From Agelaius tricolor (taxonomy: Eukaryota > Chordata > Aves > Passeriformes > Icteridae): DNA of 64,000 bases. A program made the translations under genes and the position numbers. Shown piece after piece: positions 9,621 to 23,300 of this stretch. The notes beneath the pieces were generated by a model. It ran no database searches, had not been told where the DNA came from, and worked only from the letters and a program-made list of their open reading frames with translations. Each line of letters begins with the position of its first letter. Position 1 is the first letter of the stretch. The stretch spans positions 108,454,881-108,518,880 of the forward strand of contig JALJCS010000001.1 of NCBI GenBank assembly GCA_023055355.1, written 5' to 3'.

Positions 9621-12482
9621 TACCGTGAGCCTTTGAGATTTGCTTTATTTGCATGATAAAAACACACTGCATGTCACTGGGTAGTTTTCTTTTGCACCTA
9701 TGCTCACTTAGTTTTGGGATGTTACCTTCAGAAAAAATAATTTGAGTTATATAAGTCATTGTTGGGGGGAGGGAGAAGTAAATGATTCATTCATACCTGA
9801 ATCATACTTGCAGTGCTGAAAAAATTGTACCCCAAAACCTATTCAGCTATTGAAATTAAACTGCAGGATTACAGCTTTTGGTACTTACTCTCTGTGAGAA
9901 TACACTGGACATTAAGGCTATCAGACATTTAGACATTTAGGTTATTATCTCACCTGAAAAGCTTTTGGTATTTAAGCCTCATCCCATCTTTATTACTGCT
10001 TCCATAACCTGTAAGCTTGTATATATCTATTTCATGGTAATTTAAACTGAGTTGAAGAGGGGTTTCTTTTTAGAAAGGAAAGTGCTGTCATTTTTCATTA
10101 CCTGGAAATTCCTTCTCTAAATTACATAAAGTGTTATTAATGACTTGGATAGCATTAGCCCATCATTCTGTATTAAAATATTTGAGGACATGTATGTGCC
10201 AGCTCCAGGGCCTCTGTTTTAACACAGGGCTCTGCATGCAGTGATTAATGGCAAAATTTAAGAACCTCTTCTAACACAAGGAGGAATTTTTTTTTTCTAA
10301 TTGCACAAACACCTGCATGAAAGGGTGACTATCTATTACTCTTCTAGTCACAGAAAACTTCCATTTACTTCCCCTTACCTCACCAGTCTAATACATGTCC
10401 TCAAAAAAGAGTGAGCTATGAAGATGTGTCCCAATCACGTCCAGTCACATCCAGTCACTCCCAACCTGTAGCCAAGTGGTTTCATCACTCTCCTGAAATG
10501 TGGAAGAGGTGATTCACAATCCCCTTGGCTGAGATCCTGTCCCACTGCTGGTGTCAGTCATGAGGAGTGAGGCTTTCTGTGAAAGATCTGATGAGTGCTC
10601 TGTGAAGAGCACAGTTCACACCAGATGCTTAAATGAGCTCCTGGCCAGCCTTAGCCCAGTGTTTCAGGGAATGGGAGGGGACACCTTGGGTGTGCCACCA
10701 CCTAACTCCTGGAACACCCTGCAAGGTGACACAGGCAGGAGGAAGCCACCTCGGGGAGCACTGAGCAGCTCTGGCCATGCACAGATGTGGGAAACCCTTG
10801 GAACAAGTGAAATGAAAACTTCCTCTCCAGCAGTGTCTAATGTTGACTGAGACCAAAGCGCCACCTAGTTCTTCCCACCTCATCTCCCAAATGAGCAGCC
10901 CTCCTTCCCAGAGCCACTAAAAGTCAACATCTTCTTCCTTTCCCCTTTTTAGAGCTAATCCTTCACGTTATGGACAGGAAGCCTTGTCTTGTGCATTAGG
11001 CAAAGACAGCTCATCAGCAGTACCTAAATCCACTGCTGCAAGGCAAGGCCCCCCTTCCTAACCTTGCAGAGAAGTGATCACTGCCACACAGCATTAACAA
11101 CAGCATTGCTCTGTGCCAACAAGAAGAAATCTTTGGGTTGAAACTTCTAATTTAGTCAATAGAGTAGCATCAAAACCACGGAAGCCTTTTGAAATAACAA
11201 TAAAAGTAGCATGTTTATTTTCTTCCCTGTTCAGTGGGTCCTGGGACGCCTGCTTCCAAGCTATCTCCTGCCTTTCTGTAACCCTAAGTGCCAAAACAAA
11301 TGTGTCCATTTTTGAAAGAATTGCATTTTCCTTGCAATCTGTTGGGAGCAAGAGCTCCCACAAGCCATTACATTTACACAAGCTATTAATTTCTAAACTA
11401 CTCCTAATTTATGGTAGACTCAGCATACCTATCTCCTTCCCTCAACACCAGTCAACTTTTCTCCAATAACAAAAATACCCCAGATGCAAGTAATTTCACA
11501 TACTTTCAAGCTGTTTACATAATTACCCCTCACACTTCCTGTATACTTGCACAGGAAGACACTCTGTGGTGGGCAGGAGGCAATTCATTCTGTGGATGAA
11601 TATGTGATGTGAATTCTCCTGATATTAGTGTAATTCAGGTGATGTCCCAATTAATAAATGTAAACAGCATTTTGGCAAAGTGCTCTGCTGTTTCCAGTGT
11701 TGTCTGCTGCCTGCAATGTTGTTGACCTCTAGGATGAGCAGTCCCCTCAAGAGCATGTTACTCTGCACCAGTTATTATTTTTTGCAGTCATTGGCCACTG
11801 TAGCTGCCATCGAGCCCCAGGCACCTTTTCAGGCTGCTGGTGCTCAGTTAACATGCAGCTGGTCGATTTTTGTTTGCTGGCTGTTCAATATCTGGCCCTG
11901 GGCATCACTTGCTGCACAGCTCTTAGCCCAGCTATTCAGGGCTGGAGCAGCCAAACACTTCATAAACCAACAAAGATGGACTGGTGGGGTTTCTAATGTT
12001 CTCCAGCCAGGAGAAGGCAAACCAGGCAGAAAGAATGACAAGCCCTGAGCTTAGGTATCCATCCAGGTTTAGATGCTTACAACCCATTTACTTCCAAATA
12101 ATCCAGGATTCCAGGCCAGGAAGTACCAGTTGTTGATCTACATTGACCTGCTGGACCTCCCAGGCTATTAAATTCAAAGCAGTTACAAGGGCATTGAATT
12201 TTAGCACTCGGCTTTAACTGGAGCCATGTTTGCTTGGGTGCTTTAAGAATATTTTCTAATAGGGCTTCAGGTCAGGCCTGAATGCTTTTGAGAAAAAAAA
12301 AGAGATGGTCTGCTCCATGACAGCTTGTTTTAATCACCTGCTGCTAACAAGTAGTGCCTCATTTTCCAGCTCCACTGGCTTCAACTTCCAGCTCTTTGTC
12401 CACTGTACTGAAAAGTCCTATGTGCACCAATAAGGAAATTCAACCCCCTTTCTTTAGTTTTTTAAATTATAGACATGACCCA

Positions 12483-12520
<38 letters not shown>

Positions 12521-13669
12521 GTAGAATTGCTTCCTCCTTTATCATTATTTTAAGAAACTTGCAACTTGCCTCATTCACAATGAAGTAAGGATATGCTGGG
12601 ATAGCATATCAGCTCTGTCTTTAAAATCAGCCTTATTGAGCTGCCAGTGTTGGTCTTCAGTGTCCTAGAAAACTGGTTCTTTTGTCTTCTTTCCCTTTTG
12701 GAAACATGCTGGATTATCATGCGCTGGGTTCTTTAAAGCAATTAGCTAAAACTGCCCCGCCAAAACCAAATCGAACAAAATAATAATAAAAAACAATGAA
12801 CAACCAAATCCACTTCAGTTGGAGCACCCAAAATACTTGAGGCAATCAGACTAATCAGACATTTTGGGAAATACTGGCTGAAAGTTACTAGAATGATGTA
12901 GATTAAGTTGAATTTGGAAGTATTTTGGGAGTTGCCTATGAAAGAAAGCAGCGATGCCGTTTCTCCCCCAAGGCAGCACAGCAAGGGTGGGGGCTTGAAG
13001 CTCAGCAAGTTCCTTTCCATTCAGGCCCTGTTTCTTTCATCTCTCCTTGACCTACACTGACAGCTGTGACAAAAAGTCACAGTCAAGCCTGCTGAACCGT
13101 AACTTCTCTGGAGTTTCAAGCCTGAGAGTTTCTGAAAAGCAGCTGTCTTGCACAAAGCTGTGCAGAGAGGAGCAGAGGCTGCCCCCACAGAGACCCTCTG
13201 CTCGGCTGCTGCGGCGTGGGAGGGTGAAGGGGACAGGCACAAGCACCACACCAGCAGTGCCTGAGCCCTAAGATCTGTTTGTCTGTCAGCAAAAGCCAAG
13301 GGGAATTAAAGCAAAAGAACTGCAGGAACAGACATATGGTTTCAGCACCAGGTGATTAAGAAAAAAAAAAAAAAGAAAGAATAGAAAAGGAAAAAAGAGG
13401 GCAAGGTTTGCTAGCCACTCTGCCCAAAGAATCTGGAAAAAATAGGATTAGTGGCAGCTCCTGGAGTCTGGGGACAGCAAATCAGGGGGCTTCAAAGAGC
13501 AGCAATAGGCTCAGGTGCCTTTCCATCTGTTTCAGTAATGCTCCATTTTCAGACCAGGGTTTGGGGTTGTTTCTCCTGATGACTCATGAAGAAGTGATGG
13601 CCCTGAATTGACCTGAGTACTAAAAGCTACAGCCTTGTTCCCCTGCCCATACTGGGTTTGCTGCCAGGT
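9621..13669. other. Intergenic, LIN28B-BVES (left part)
   Basis: I see no exon, RNA gene or recognisable transposon here. The only clear landmark is a (TA)n run at 12484-12515. Open frames are short (122 residues or fewer), start anywhere and resemble no protein family I know. Confidence 0.6.
12484..12515. repeat. (TA)16 microsatellite
   Basis: An uninterrupted TA dinucleotide run of about 32 bp in intergenic sequence. It is likely length-variable. Confidence 0.95.
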
Positions 13670-14390
13670 TTGGGGGTGTGGGGGCAGGGGCAGCTGTGCC
13701 CCTCCAGCCCATGGAAGTCCATGGGGCAGCAGGTGGATGCCCAGAGGATGCTGTGAGCCCGGGAGAATCCCACACTGGAGCAGGCTTCTGGCAGGACCTG
13801 TGGCCCCATGAAGGACCCACACTGAACCCTCCTGTTCCTGAGGGTCAGCAGCCCATGCAAGGCACCCACACTGGAGCAGTGCATGAACCACTGCAGCCCA
13901 TGGGAAGGACTCACTTCACTGGAGAAGTTTATGAAGGAATGTCTTCCATGAGAGGGACACCACTCTGGAGCAGGGGAAGAGTGTGAGGAGCCCTCTCCCT
14001 GAGGAGAAAGGAGAAGCAGAGACAACCTACCTGTGATAAGCCTACCACAATCCACAATGTCCATTCCCCTGCAATGCTGGCAGGAAAGAGAGAGGTTTTG
14101 GGAATAAAACTGAGCTCAGAAAGAAGGTGTGGGGGAAAGAAGTGGGGAAGTTATTTTTAGATTTTGTTTCTCATTACCCTACTCTGGTTTGATTGGTAAT
14201 AAATTATGCTAATTTCCCCAAGTCAAGTCTGTTTTCCCTATGACAGTGACTGGTGATTGATCTCTCCCTGTCCTTATCTGGACCTGGATGAATCTTTTAT
14301 TACATTTTCCCTCCCCTGTCCAGCTGAAGAGGGAGCAATAGAGCAGCTTTGGTGGGCATCTGGTGTCTAGCTGGGGCAGCACACTGCCCA
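13670..14390 (-). mobile_element. Old LTR of an avian endogenous retrovirus (solo, degenerate)
   Basis: Read on the minus strand, the stretch begins near 14390 with a block resembling the 5' end of an LTR common in bird genomes (TGCCCACCAAAGC-like at about 14350-14365, then GGACAGGGGAG near 14320 and AAGGACAGGGAGAGATCA near 14270). It continues into the internal part with its recurrent GCTCCAGTGTGGGT-like and CCATGGGCTGCAG-like blocks (13680-13980). No gag, pol or env reading frame flanks it, so it looks like a solo LTR. Terminal bases are decayed and no target duplication is clear. The family name is not assigned. Identification rests on remembered resemblance. Confidence 0.7.
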
Positions 14391-17300
14391 AAAGTCAAGA
14401 GAGGCTGAGAGTATTTCCCCTTGAGCCAGTACTAGTGAGAAACAGCCAGAGAAACCTCTGCAGAGCATCCTCTGGCTGCTGTGCTCTTCTGAAGAGTCAC
14501 CACAGTCCTGCTGGATGAAGGCCATGAACCACAAAGGGGAAGGTAAAATCTTGTTCCTAGAAACCTCACAAAGCTTCCCAGAAACTGCAAGGGAGGGGCT
14601 GAAGTTCCAGCTGTTTGACCAGACAGCATCATCTCTACAGGCAGTGGTGTAAAACCTCCCTTCTTTTGTCTACTTATGATTTCCTGCCCTTCAGCTTGAC
14701 AAAGTGGCAAAGGTAGGCCTAGGGTTCTTCACAATTTTTCTGCAAGATTAACATTTTCTGAACACTGGCAACTGGTAGGTTTTTGGGACTGGGAATGACA
14801 ATATGCTGATCTATTTCAGAGGCTTAAAACAGGTATTTTTCTCTACAAACAAGAAGTATTTCAAATCAGCAGTACTGACAGTGTTTTCCACAGCAGGGAT
14901 TAGGACCGATTTTCAGGTGAATTTTTTCAGTGAAAACAGCCCACCTGCCTCTTTTTACATGGATTTGAAGCCCTGCAGCAAGACACAGACACCACAGGAG
15001 CAGGGAAGGTAATGGAAGGAAATGCATCAATCAGCACCCATCTTGAGCCCCTTAGGAGCACAAGGTATTTATGAGCTTGCAGCTAAGAGCTACAAGCAGC
15101 TACCAGAAAAACCTTGTCACCCTCATGAGTCACACAGGGACATGCTATACTCACTCAAAATCAAAACAAAATCATCCATTTCCTGGAACACTACCAGCAC
15201 AAAGCCTCAGTGAAGTGACAGGATACAAGAAGAGAGGGCTGGTAGGAGAATAAAGAAGGTCAAGAGTCTCTTTCAATTGGTTTCCTCTCGCTGCAGAGAG
15301 GCTCTGGCAGGGCCCAAGAGCCACAGGGGCTCCTGGGGTCACCCTGAGCCCCCAGCTGAGCTTCCCAGGCCCGTGCCAGGGTCCAGCCACACTCATCACC
15401 CGGTGCCTCTTCAGTGTCCATCCAACCCATTGCTTCTGAGCCTGGCTTTGTCCCCACTGAGTCAAAGGGGCAAGGATTTGGGTCACTGTGAGCCTTTGTT
15501 GGAAAGGTTCCCTAAATTAGCTCCTCTGTTTGAGATAAAAGAAGAAAGGGGTCCATCTTTATTTTCCCCATTCACCCACTGTAATTACTCCATCTCATCC
15601 CTGTCTGCTATTCACTGGCTCTCAGCAAGGCCTTGGCAGCCAGGTCACAGGTCAGCAGGGAGGACAAGCCCCTGCTTCCCTGAAAAGGATTGAAATGTTT
15701 TAAGTGCAGCTTCCAGAACGTGCCAATCCCTTCTGGAAAAGTGGGCTTGGTGAACCACACCTGCAGTGACATGGTGAGGAGAGCACAGGTCTGGAAATCC
15801 CTGCTCCTGCACTTCATTCTCTGGTCATCACTTGCTTTGCTCAGGTTCTCAGGAAAACAGTTCATGTACCCTGAGTCTCTTTATTGTGCACTGCTTTATT
15901 TCTCCAGATTACATAGCAAGGTACTTGCCTGGTGAAGTTTCAGATCTGCTCAGCTGCCTTGTTTGTATCTTTATTTTTAATGCAATGTGTAATTTTGCTG
16001 TTGTTTGTAGAGGGGCTGTTGGACAGCTCTGTACATGTCAAGTACCAGCTCTAATATGAAATGTACAGGTAAGATCTCCCAGGCCTTAGGAAAAAAAGTG
16101 CAATTGCCCTGTGACTATTTGTTTGTTTGAAAAGATAGACATCAAAACAACATAAAACAAAAACTGGGGGAATTAGCTCTGTTCTGGCATCAGTGCCAAG
16201 GATCCAGCTGGAGCTGCTTCTCTGCTTGAAGGTACCACACACCATAAGGTGACAGCTTCTGGTACAAGCAATAAATGCAAAAACCCACAGCTGTGGGGGT
16301 GGGCTGAAAGAAGAAAATGTCTCTCTTTTAGCAGTTTCCTTTTACAGAGAAGGCTGGCTCAAAGGGATTAACATACAGGTGTTCTCCAAGCCCAAAGAAG
16401 AGGGGAAAGACCCCAAAACACTAAACCTAGTTTCCTTTAACAGCACTTTGAAATGGGTCAGGCATAGGTGAGCACTGAACACCCAGCCCTCTGACCTTAA
16501 AGAGGGGAGCCCTGGGCTGGGCCAGACAAAACCAGCAGAAGGGGTTTTACCTTTCCCTGTCCCATTCTGAAGGGGTAGGAGCTGTCAGGGAAGAGAAGAG
16601 CTAGCTGGAATCTTGAATGCCTTAGGATTGCCACAGCAGCAGCTGCAAAAAAGAATCTGCTGCCTCCCTGCTGTAATTCACAGTGTACAAAATCCTAATG
16701 AGGCAGGTTTTGATGAGAAATATCCCATTTACCTGGCCATGAGGGTAGCACTCACTCTGCAAGAGCCATACTGCAGATGCCAGAATTTTCTCTCATAACA
16801 GCTCAGTAGATGTTATCATTTTCTTTTCACAGTAAAGCCCAGAGCTGGGCCTGGATATTAGTGCATTACAGCTGATGTATTCATCATTCAGTCAACAGAG
16901 CTGGTAAGCAGAACAAAAGGAGGGTAAGAAAGCATATAAGAGGCTTTGATCTTGCAAACTGAAGTGCTTGGAAGTGCCAGATGACTGTGGAAATTCTCTC
17001 AAAATAAGAGAGAGAATTTTATTGGAAAATAAGAATTATTTTTTCCTCACTGCAGGAGCCATTAAAATATTTCCCATAATATTTATATACAGCATCCCCC
17101 TTTCATTCAGATTTACTCTGTTGGGGATTTCCATTAATTTCAGCAGTCAGCACTTTTTAGTGCTTATAAATGCAGTGTAGAGCATGATAAATATGGAGCT
17201 GGACAAGAGCAGACCCCAATCAGCTGCCTCAAGACACAAAGAGCAGAGTGATCATTCTTTCCATGACATGGTTATGCTAGTGCACAATTGATTTTTTCTC

Positions 17301-20300
17301 CCTGTCTTTCCTCAGTAGGCTCTACTGCACCTGTCTCAGAGAGGCAGAGAAAGCCTCTCCAGGAGGAAGACAAGAATCAGAATAGGAAGATGTGTCTGGG
17401 AAAGCTGTGCAGGGGCAGCTCACAGATCTGCCCCCTATCCCCACAATTCTATTCTCCTTAGTAGCTTCCCCCAAAGGTCTGTGATCACAACTCAAGCACC
17501 CCAGCCTAGAGCAGTGTTGCCTCCACTGCTTCCTTTGGCTCCACAAGACATACTCCAAGCTCATCTGGCTCATCCCCAAGCCTGAAGCTTGCATACCCTA
17601 CCACAGCCTCTGCCAAATCCATGTCTTTTCAATTAATGGGTTTTGGTTTTCTTTCCTTCTGGCTTCCCCACTGATACTGACAGCACTTGCAAAAAGCACA
17701 GGAAGTTTCTCCCCAGCAGAGGCTGCTGTTTGTCTGCATTCTTGTCTTCCAAAATGAGCAATTTTTAAGATTTCTCCTCTCACAAGCAAAACAGCACAAA
17801 TTGCAGGGTGCTCTAGCACAGAGCTCATTTCTGCTCCCCTGTCTGACAGTCAGCCAGAGCTCATCTGCACTGGTGCCATGGGGCTGTGCTGGAAGAAGCC
17901 TTGTGCTGGCTGAGTGCACTCCAGGAGCAGTTCAGGACAGGCTTGGCCACAGTACAGCCTCCCAACCTCACCTTCCCTGACCCTGGGGAGGTGGCTGCAG
18001 CAGAGAAAAGGTACCAATCCAGTTCTCTTTGCTCCTTCCATTTTTAAGGCAACTCCAGAAAGCAATTAGTTTTCTGAGAGGTTTGTGATGAATGGAGATA
18101 CAATTTAAAAGCAGGCTCCATCCATTAAGATAGTCAATGTAAAAAGAAGCTGGTTTGAGCTGAATGCAATGAAAACAACTTGTGGACAAACTCCACTCCA
18201 ACAAAGTTGGATTAGCTCCAGCTGCCTGATTTAAATGAATGTCACAAAAAATTCTGTGGTAATAACTCTACCTGTGTGTTCATGTGTCATTTAGGATACA
18301 AACTAAATATGCTGAACCCAAAGCATTGATTGTTCTACAAAGAAAACCACAGTTCCCGGCCCACTAAAACAAAACATGAAAACAAACCCCACTCATTTTG
18401 TTACTGATTTGCTCTCACAGGTTATTTTAGGGGATTTCATTTGTCTGTTGTTTCTTCACCTGCAGAATTTCAGATCACCTTTTCTAGGAAAAGGCAGCAG
18501 AGGGAGCAAACATTTGCTGCAGTGTTAAGAATCCCAATTTCTCCAGGGATCACACATTAGAAGTGTATTTTCTTGGCCTTTTACTTGTCCCACCCTCTTC
18601 AAATAGTACCACAGCTCACAGTAGTAGGTTTAAGCAATTAAAGGATGTCCAAGACATACCAGGAGAGGAGTCTTTTTTCTCCCAAAATAAACCCAAAACT
18701 TTTTAACAAAGTCTACTTTTGTTTTCTATATAAGTGCTATGATTTCCCCTTTGACATTTAAGTAAGGATTTGTATTTAAACTTTCACATTCTGTAGGATG
18801 TTTTACAGCATACCCTGTGCACATAAAAAACATTTTCTATTCAATACACTCTAAATCAAAGAAGCAGTAATCTGTTAGGCACTTAGTCCTCCAAATATAA
18901 TGATAATTTATGTCAGTATAAATCTTTTTTTTCCTGTTGCTAATTGTATAGTTTAGTGGTGAGCACATAAAAGCTACAAATGAACATAATAAAGTTTCAT
19001 TTGATACCTGTCTCTACTGCCAGATGTGTTCAAAGAAGGAAATAAGGAAGGCAGAAGGAAAGACACAGGGAGCCAAGTAATCCCCACAATGCTTGGATGA
19101 GTCTCATTTCTCTATGGGATTTCCAGAAGAGCAATTCCAGTTTTGCATCCTCACCACAAGCACCTTTGTATTTTGGACAAAGTTGTGTCCTTCCTCCATA
19201 TGCTTACAGAGATGAAATACCAGCTGGAAGATAAGGCTAAACCTGCCTTAATTCTCAGAAGAACAAACCCCTGTGGATGTATAAGGGGCAGGGAGCCTGC
19301 AGATCTTTGCCCTGCACTCAAGATCACTTACCTGGCCTTAGATGGCAGGTGACAACCCCATGCAGCAGCTTAAGCACATCCCAGAAATGCATTTCAGTGG
19401 ATTTCCCCAACCCCAGAGAACAAGCTCAGCTCCAAGAAAGCAGAGATTGCCTCTTACACATCTGTATGCTGATTTTATCCTGCTGGCTCTGGCTCCTCTT
19501 TCCTCACACCCAGCCAAATGAATCAGCCATCTCCACCTGGATTTCCCAGTTGCCACTGATTTTAGTACAATCCCACTGCTGAGATACAAGCCTCAGTCCA
19601 CCTCAGAGCTCAGTCCTGACTGTGCTTTGGCACAGGCCAGTGCTGTGCCCCAGGAAAGGGAGGTGGTGGAGGTGTGATGGGGAAATGTCCACAAAGCAGT
19701 AACGCTGTGATCTTAACATTTACTTACATTTAAAAAGATGCTTCTGAAGTGCTGCCTCTGGGAAGGTTTCTTTCTCTCTCCCCTGAAGGTGACTGCATGG
19801 CTCATGCCCCAGACTCATCCCAAAGCCCTTAGAGGTCAGCACAAGTCCAGTTTAGCCAGGAGCAGGTATGTTACCTGTGCTTTCTAAGAGAGGTAGGTAT
19901 CTAATATACCTGCCCTTAATTCAGCAACCCAGCCAAAGAACAGTGCCACTGCCAGCTTTCCTGAGCACACCTGCATGGAGAAGTAGCATCAAGAACCAGG
20001 TTGTGGACTTGACTGGAAGGTGAAATTTGCAGCCTTTCAGAAAGGATTCCTTCCTCTCTTGTCTCTTTGTGGACTTATGGCAGCTTTTGAAAAATCAAAC
20101 AGTGAGGAAATGCAGAGAAAAACATAGATGGCTGTTTGGTTTTCTAAGTTGTAGCCGTCATAAAGTGTCCCTGAAAGCCTAACAAAGCACTTGCAGACAT
20201 GAGTCATGAAACCCTGGAAATTTTTGGCCACAAAAAGTTTTTATAGAGAAAGCTTTCCATAAAGATTTGGAGAGAAGCCCAAGTACACTGAAAGATAAAA

Positions 20301-23300
20301 AAATTTACCAAGTAAAACTGCAGAGCATGGTGTGATCAGGGAAATTATTTTGAAAAAAACTGCAGAAGAACAGGCATTTAAAAGCTTAGAAGATTCATAT
20401 TTCTTCACAGTATTTTGGCAGACAATGTCTATACTATTATTAAGTTCCTTAGTTTTCTGGAAGAGGATGGAGCGCTGAGTGACAGCGAACACAGGAGTGT
20501 TGACGGAATAGCACACAAGTGGATGCATGTCAAGAGGCACTGCCTTTGATCTGTTCTTTGCTATGAAGGATGACAGGGAGTTGTTATCCCAAAAGCACTT
20601 TGCACAGGAAATCAGGATGTGGCTGTAACAGATATTAATCCCCCAGGAGAAAGCTAGGGAGTAATTCAAGCACAGTAACTTGCAGTGACTGAACAGTGTT
20701 CAGCTACAGTAGGTGCAATACTGGAGGTTTTGGCAATGCTTGCACCCATCCCTGTGCAAAGGGGTACTAATATCCACTTCATCTCTGACTTAAGGGTCTT
20801 AAAGAGTTCTCTGGGAAAAAAAAAAGCTCTCAAGGCTTCTAGAGGTATTTAGCAAACACACAGGCATGACATGGCACCGCTGTAACTTAGGTTTGGAACT
20901 TATTTAAGTGCATTAAATGCTAAGTAAATATTCTTGTGAACTAACATCCAGCTAATATTCAAGCTCATTGAAAATGCTTTGTTCTACCATAATAACTTTA
21001 TCAACTGAAAAGCATTTTGTTCTGTTAAATGGCCCAAAAAGAGCCCATCAATTTTTGCAGTGTTGTTGAGCCCCTCCATATTGCTCTCTCTCCTTACTGA
21101 AAAAGCAGTACAGAGACCATATTGCAATCAATACTGAGTGATCCCTCAACTTTTGCTTTGTATTGCATCTCTGCACCCTCTAATGACTTTCAGATTATCA
21201 TCAGCATGCTCTCAGGAAGTTTACATGTCAGGGCTAATTAACTAGGATGGTTTGTCTTCCCTTATTAATCCCCTAAGTACTGGAAACCCATTCCCCTTTG
21301 AGCAGGAGCAGCTGTGACCAACATGGCATCAGAGATGCAAAGCCAGCATTTTACTCAGAAGCACTTACTGCAACATTTCTGAGAAAATAATTAAAGTAAC
21401 TGTTGTTGTAATTCCAGTAATAAGGTTAAAATTAAAGGTCTTTACAAATTGACTTCCCAAAACTCCATCCAAACGATTTGTGAATGTGTATGTGATAGCT
21501 TGTCATGCACAATGTTGCTCTAAAAATTGCTGCCTTCCATCTGCAAAGATACTTTCCAAGTCTGTACTTTTGCAATTAGGCTCTACCTAGATGCCAAAAA
21601 TTTGCTGAAGAGTGAAGCCCTTGCCTTTTAATTGTATCAGTATTGCTATTTGTTAAAAACCAAATCCCTTCTTTTGATAGATCTTTGTTTTGCTTACTAA
21701 TGCATGTATCAAGTAATGTAGCCTATTTTCCATAAGGAGATTATAATTCTATTGTCCTCATTTCTTAAAGGGAAATAAAATAGGAAAGAAAGAAGACATT
21801 TAGTATTTGCATACTAGTTCAACACATTATATTTTTTGAATTTAAATACATTTGGCTTGTTTGTAAAATGACTGATTCAAAACAAGGGTTATCTAAAATA
21901 CGTCAATATTATTGAAAGAGTTTTGGTTGAGCCAAAGAGTTTTGGTTGAATTAACCTTTTCTAAACTTGCCATTTGCTGTAATGTCCCTTATGGACTAGA
22001 ACCAGAGAGCTGTGTGTTTTTCAGCCTGTAGAAACATCATGTGGATCATGGCTGCCATGTTTCCTTAATTAAGATGCAGTGGTTCAGCAGCTCTGCCGTT
22101 ACACCCGTGACTTCCCAAGTGCTGGGCTACAGCTGATTTTCTGAATCCTCTCTAAATGCTCAAATTAATTTTTTCCAGCTTTGGCCAGTTCCTCCAATGC
22201 AGATTTACCTCCTGGGGTAGGAGCACACAGGCTCCCACCTGAGAGCATGAGAGTTACAGCTCAGTCGGCTCCACATGAAGTTCATTCCACAAAATTGAAG
22301 ACTGAGACAAACAGTGCTGTGCTATGAGAATGGGACAGAGCCTTAACTCTAACACAGCTCTTGATAGAGATAATTGATATCTTTTAGTTCGGTCTCCCTG
22401 ACACATGTGGTGCTCAAGATGCATTTTCATATATACAAATTCATTGAAATCACAGAATTGTCAAAAAAAAAAAAAAAAAGGTGAAGTACATTTCATTTTT
22501 ACCGCACAGGCATTCTGTTTGGTAAAGACAATAGTCTGCTACTCTAGTTCACATACATATAGTTCACTGTACTTAGTTACAGTTATGACCAACAGAATGT
22601 GGTGCTCTGATTTAAAAATATATGTTGTTTTATGTTTGATTTACTAATTTAAATTAGTTTTACATTGAAATTAATGAATCATGTGTTTACAGCACATCTT
22701 CTACTCCTCTACACAAGCCCTCCTTAAACTCTGAATGATTACATGATGCTTTTCCTTACCTTCTGCAACAGCAATGAAAAGGGGTACCTCATTCAATATG
22801 GAAAATCAGTTTACAGTCTGTCTTAACTTCTGCTGTCTGACAACTCTATTTGAAACAGAGGGACAGAAGCAAACAGCCTCTGCCAGTTGTATTTATCAAG
22901 TAATCTTATTTCCTATTAATTTTACCCATTTATCAGGAATTTAAAAGTTTTCAGTTAAGAGTTTTCAGGTAATAAAATGTATTACTTTTGGTAAACTGAC
23001 ATAATTATTTCTCATTATTTGCAGTGTCACTGCTGTAGCATCCTCAGCTTTGGTGATAACTTGGTTTGTGCTCCCAGGCACCAGACAAGGGTTCACAGCC
23101 TGAGCCAGGGGTGCCCAGGGCTCAGCTCCTGCAGGACCTCCCTGCTTATTAAGACAAATTCTATGATAATTCAGGAGATGCAGTCTCTCCAGGCTCTGCA
23201 TATTGATTGATTTGGTAACTAAACACAAGAGATTGCTCAGGTGGAGAAGGAGATGTAGGAGCTGCTATTTTTACTTTAGGCACTCTGCATCTTCTTGTTA

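Noticed and set aside
10853..10872. Possible CTCF site (GCGCCACCTAGTTC)
   Set aside because: It lacks the final GG of the core and has several mismatches, so it is too weak to list.
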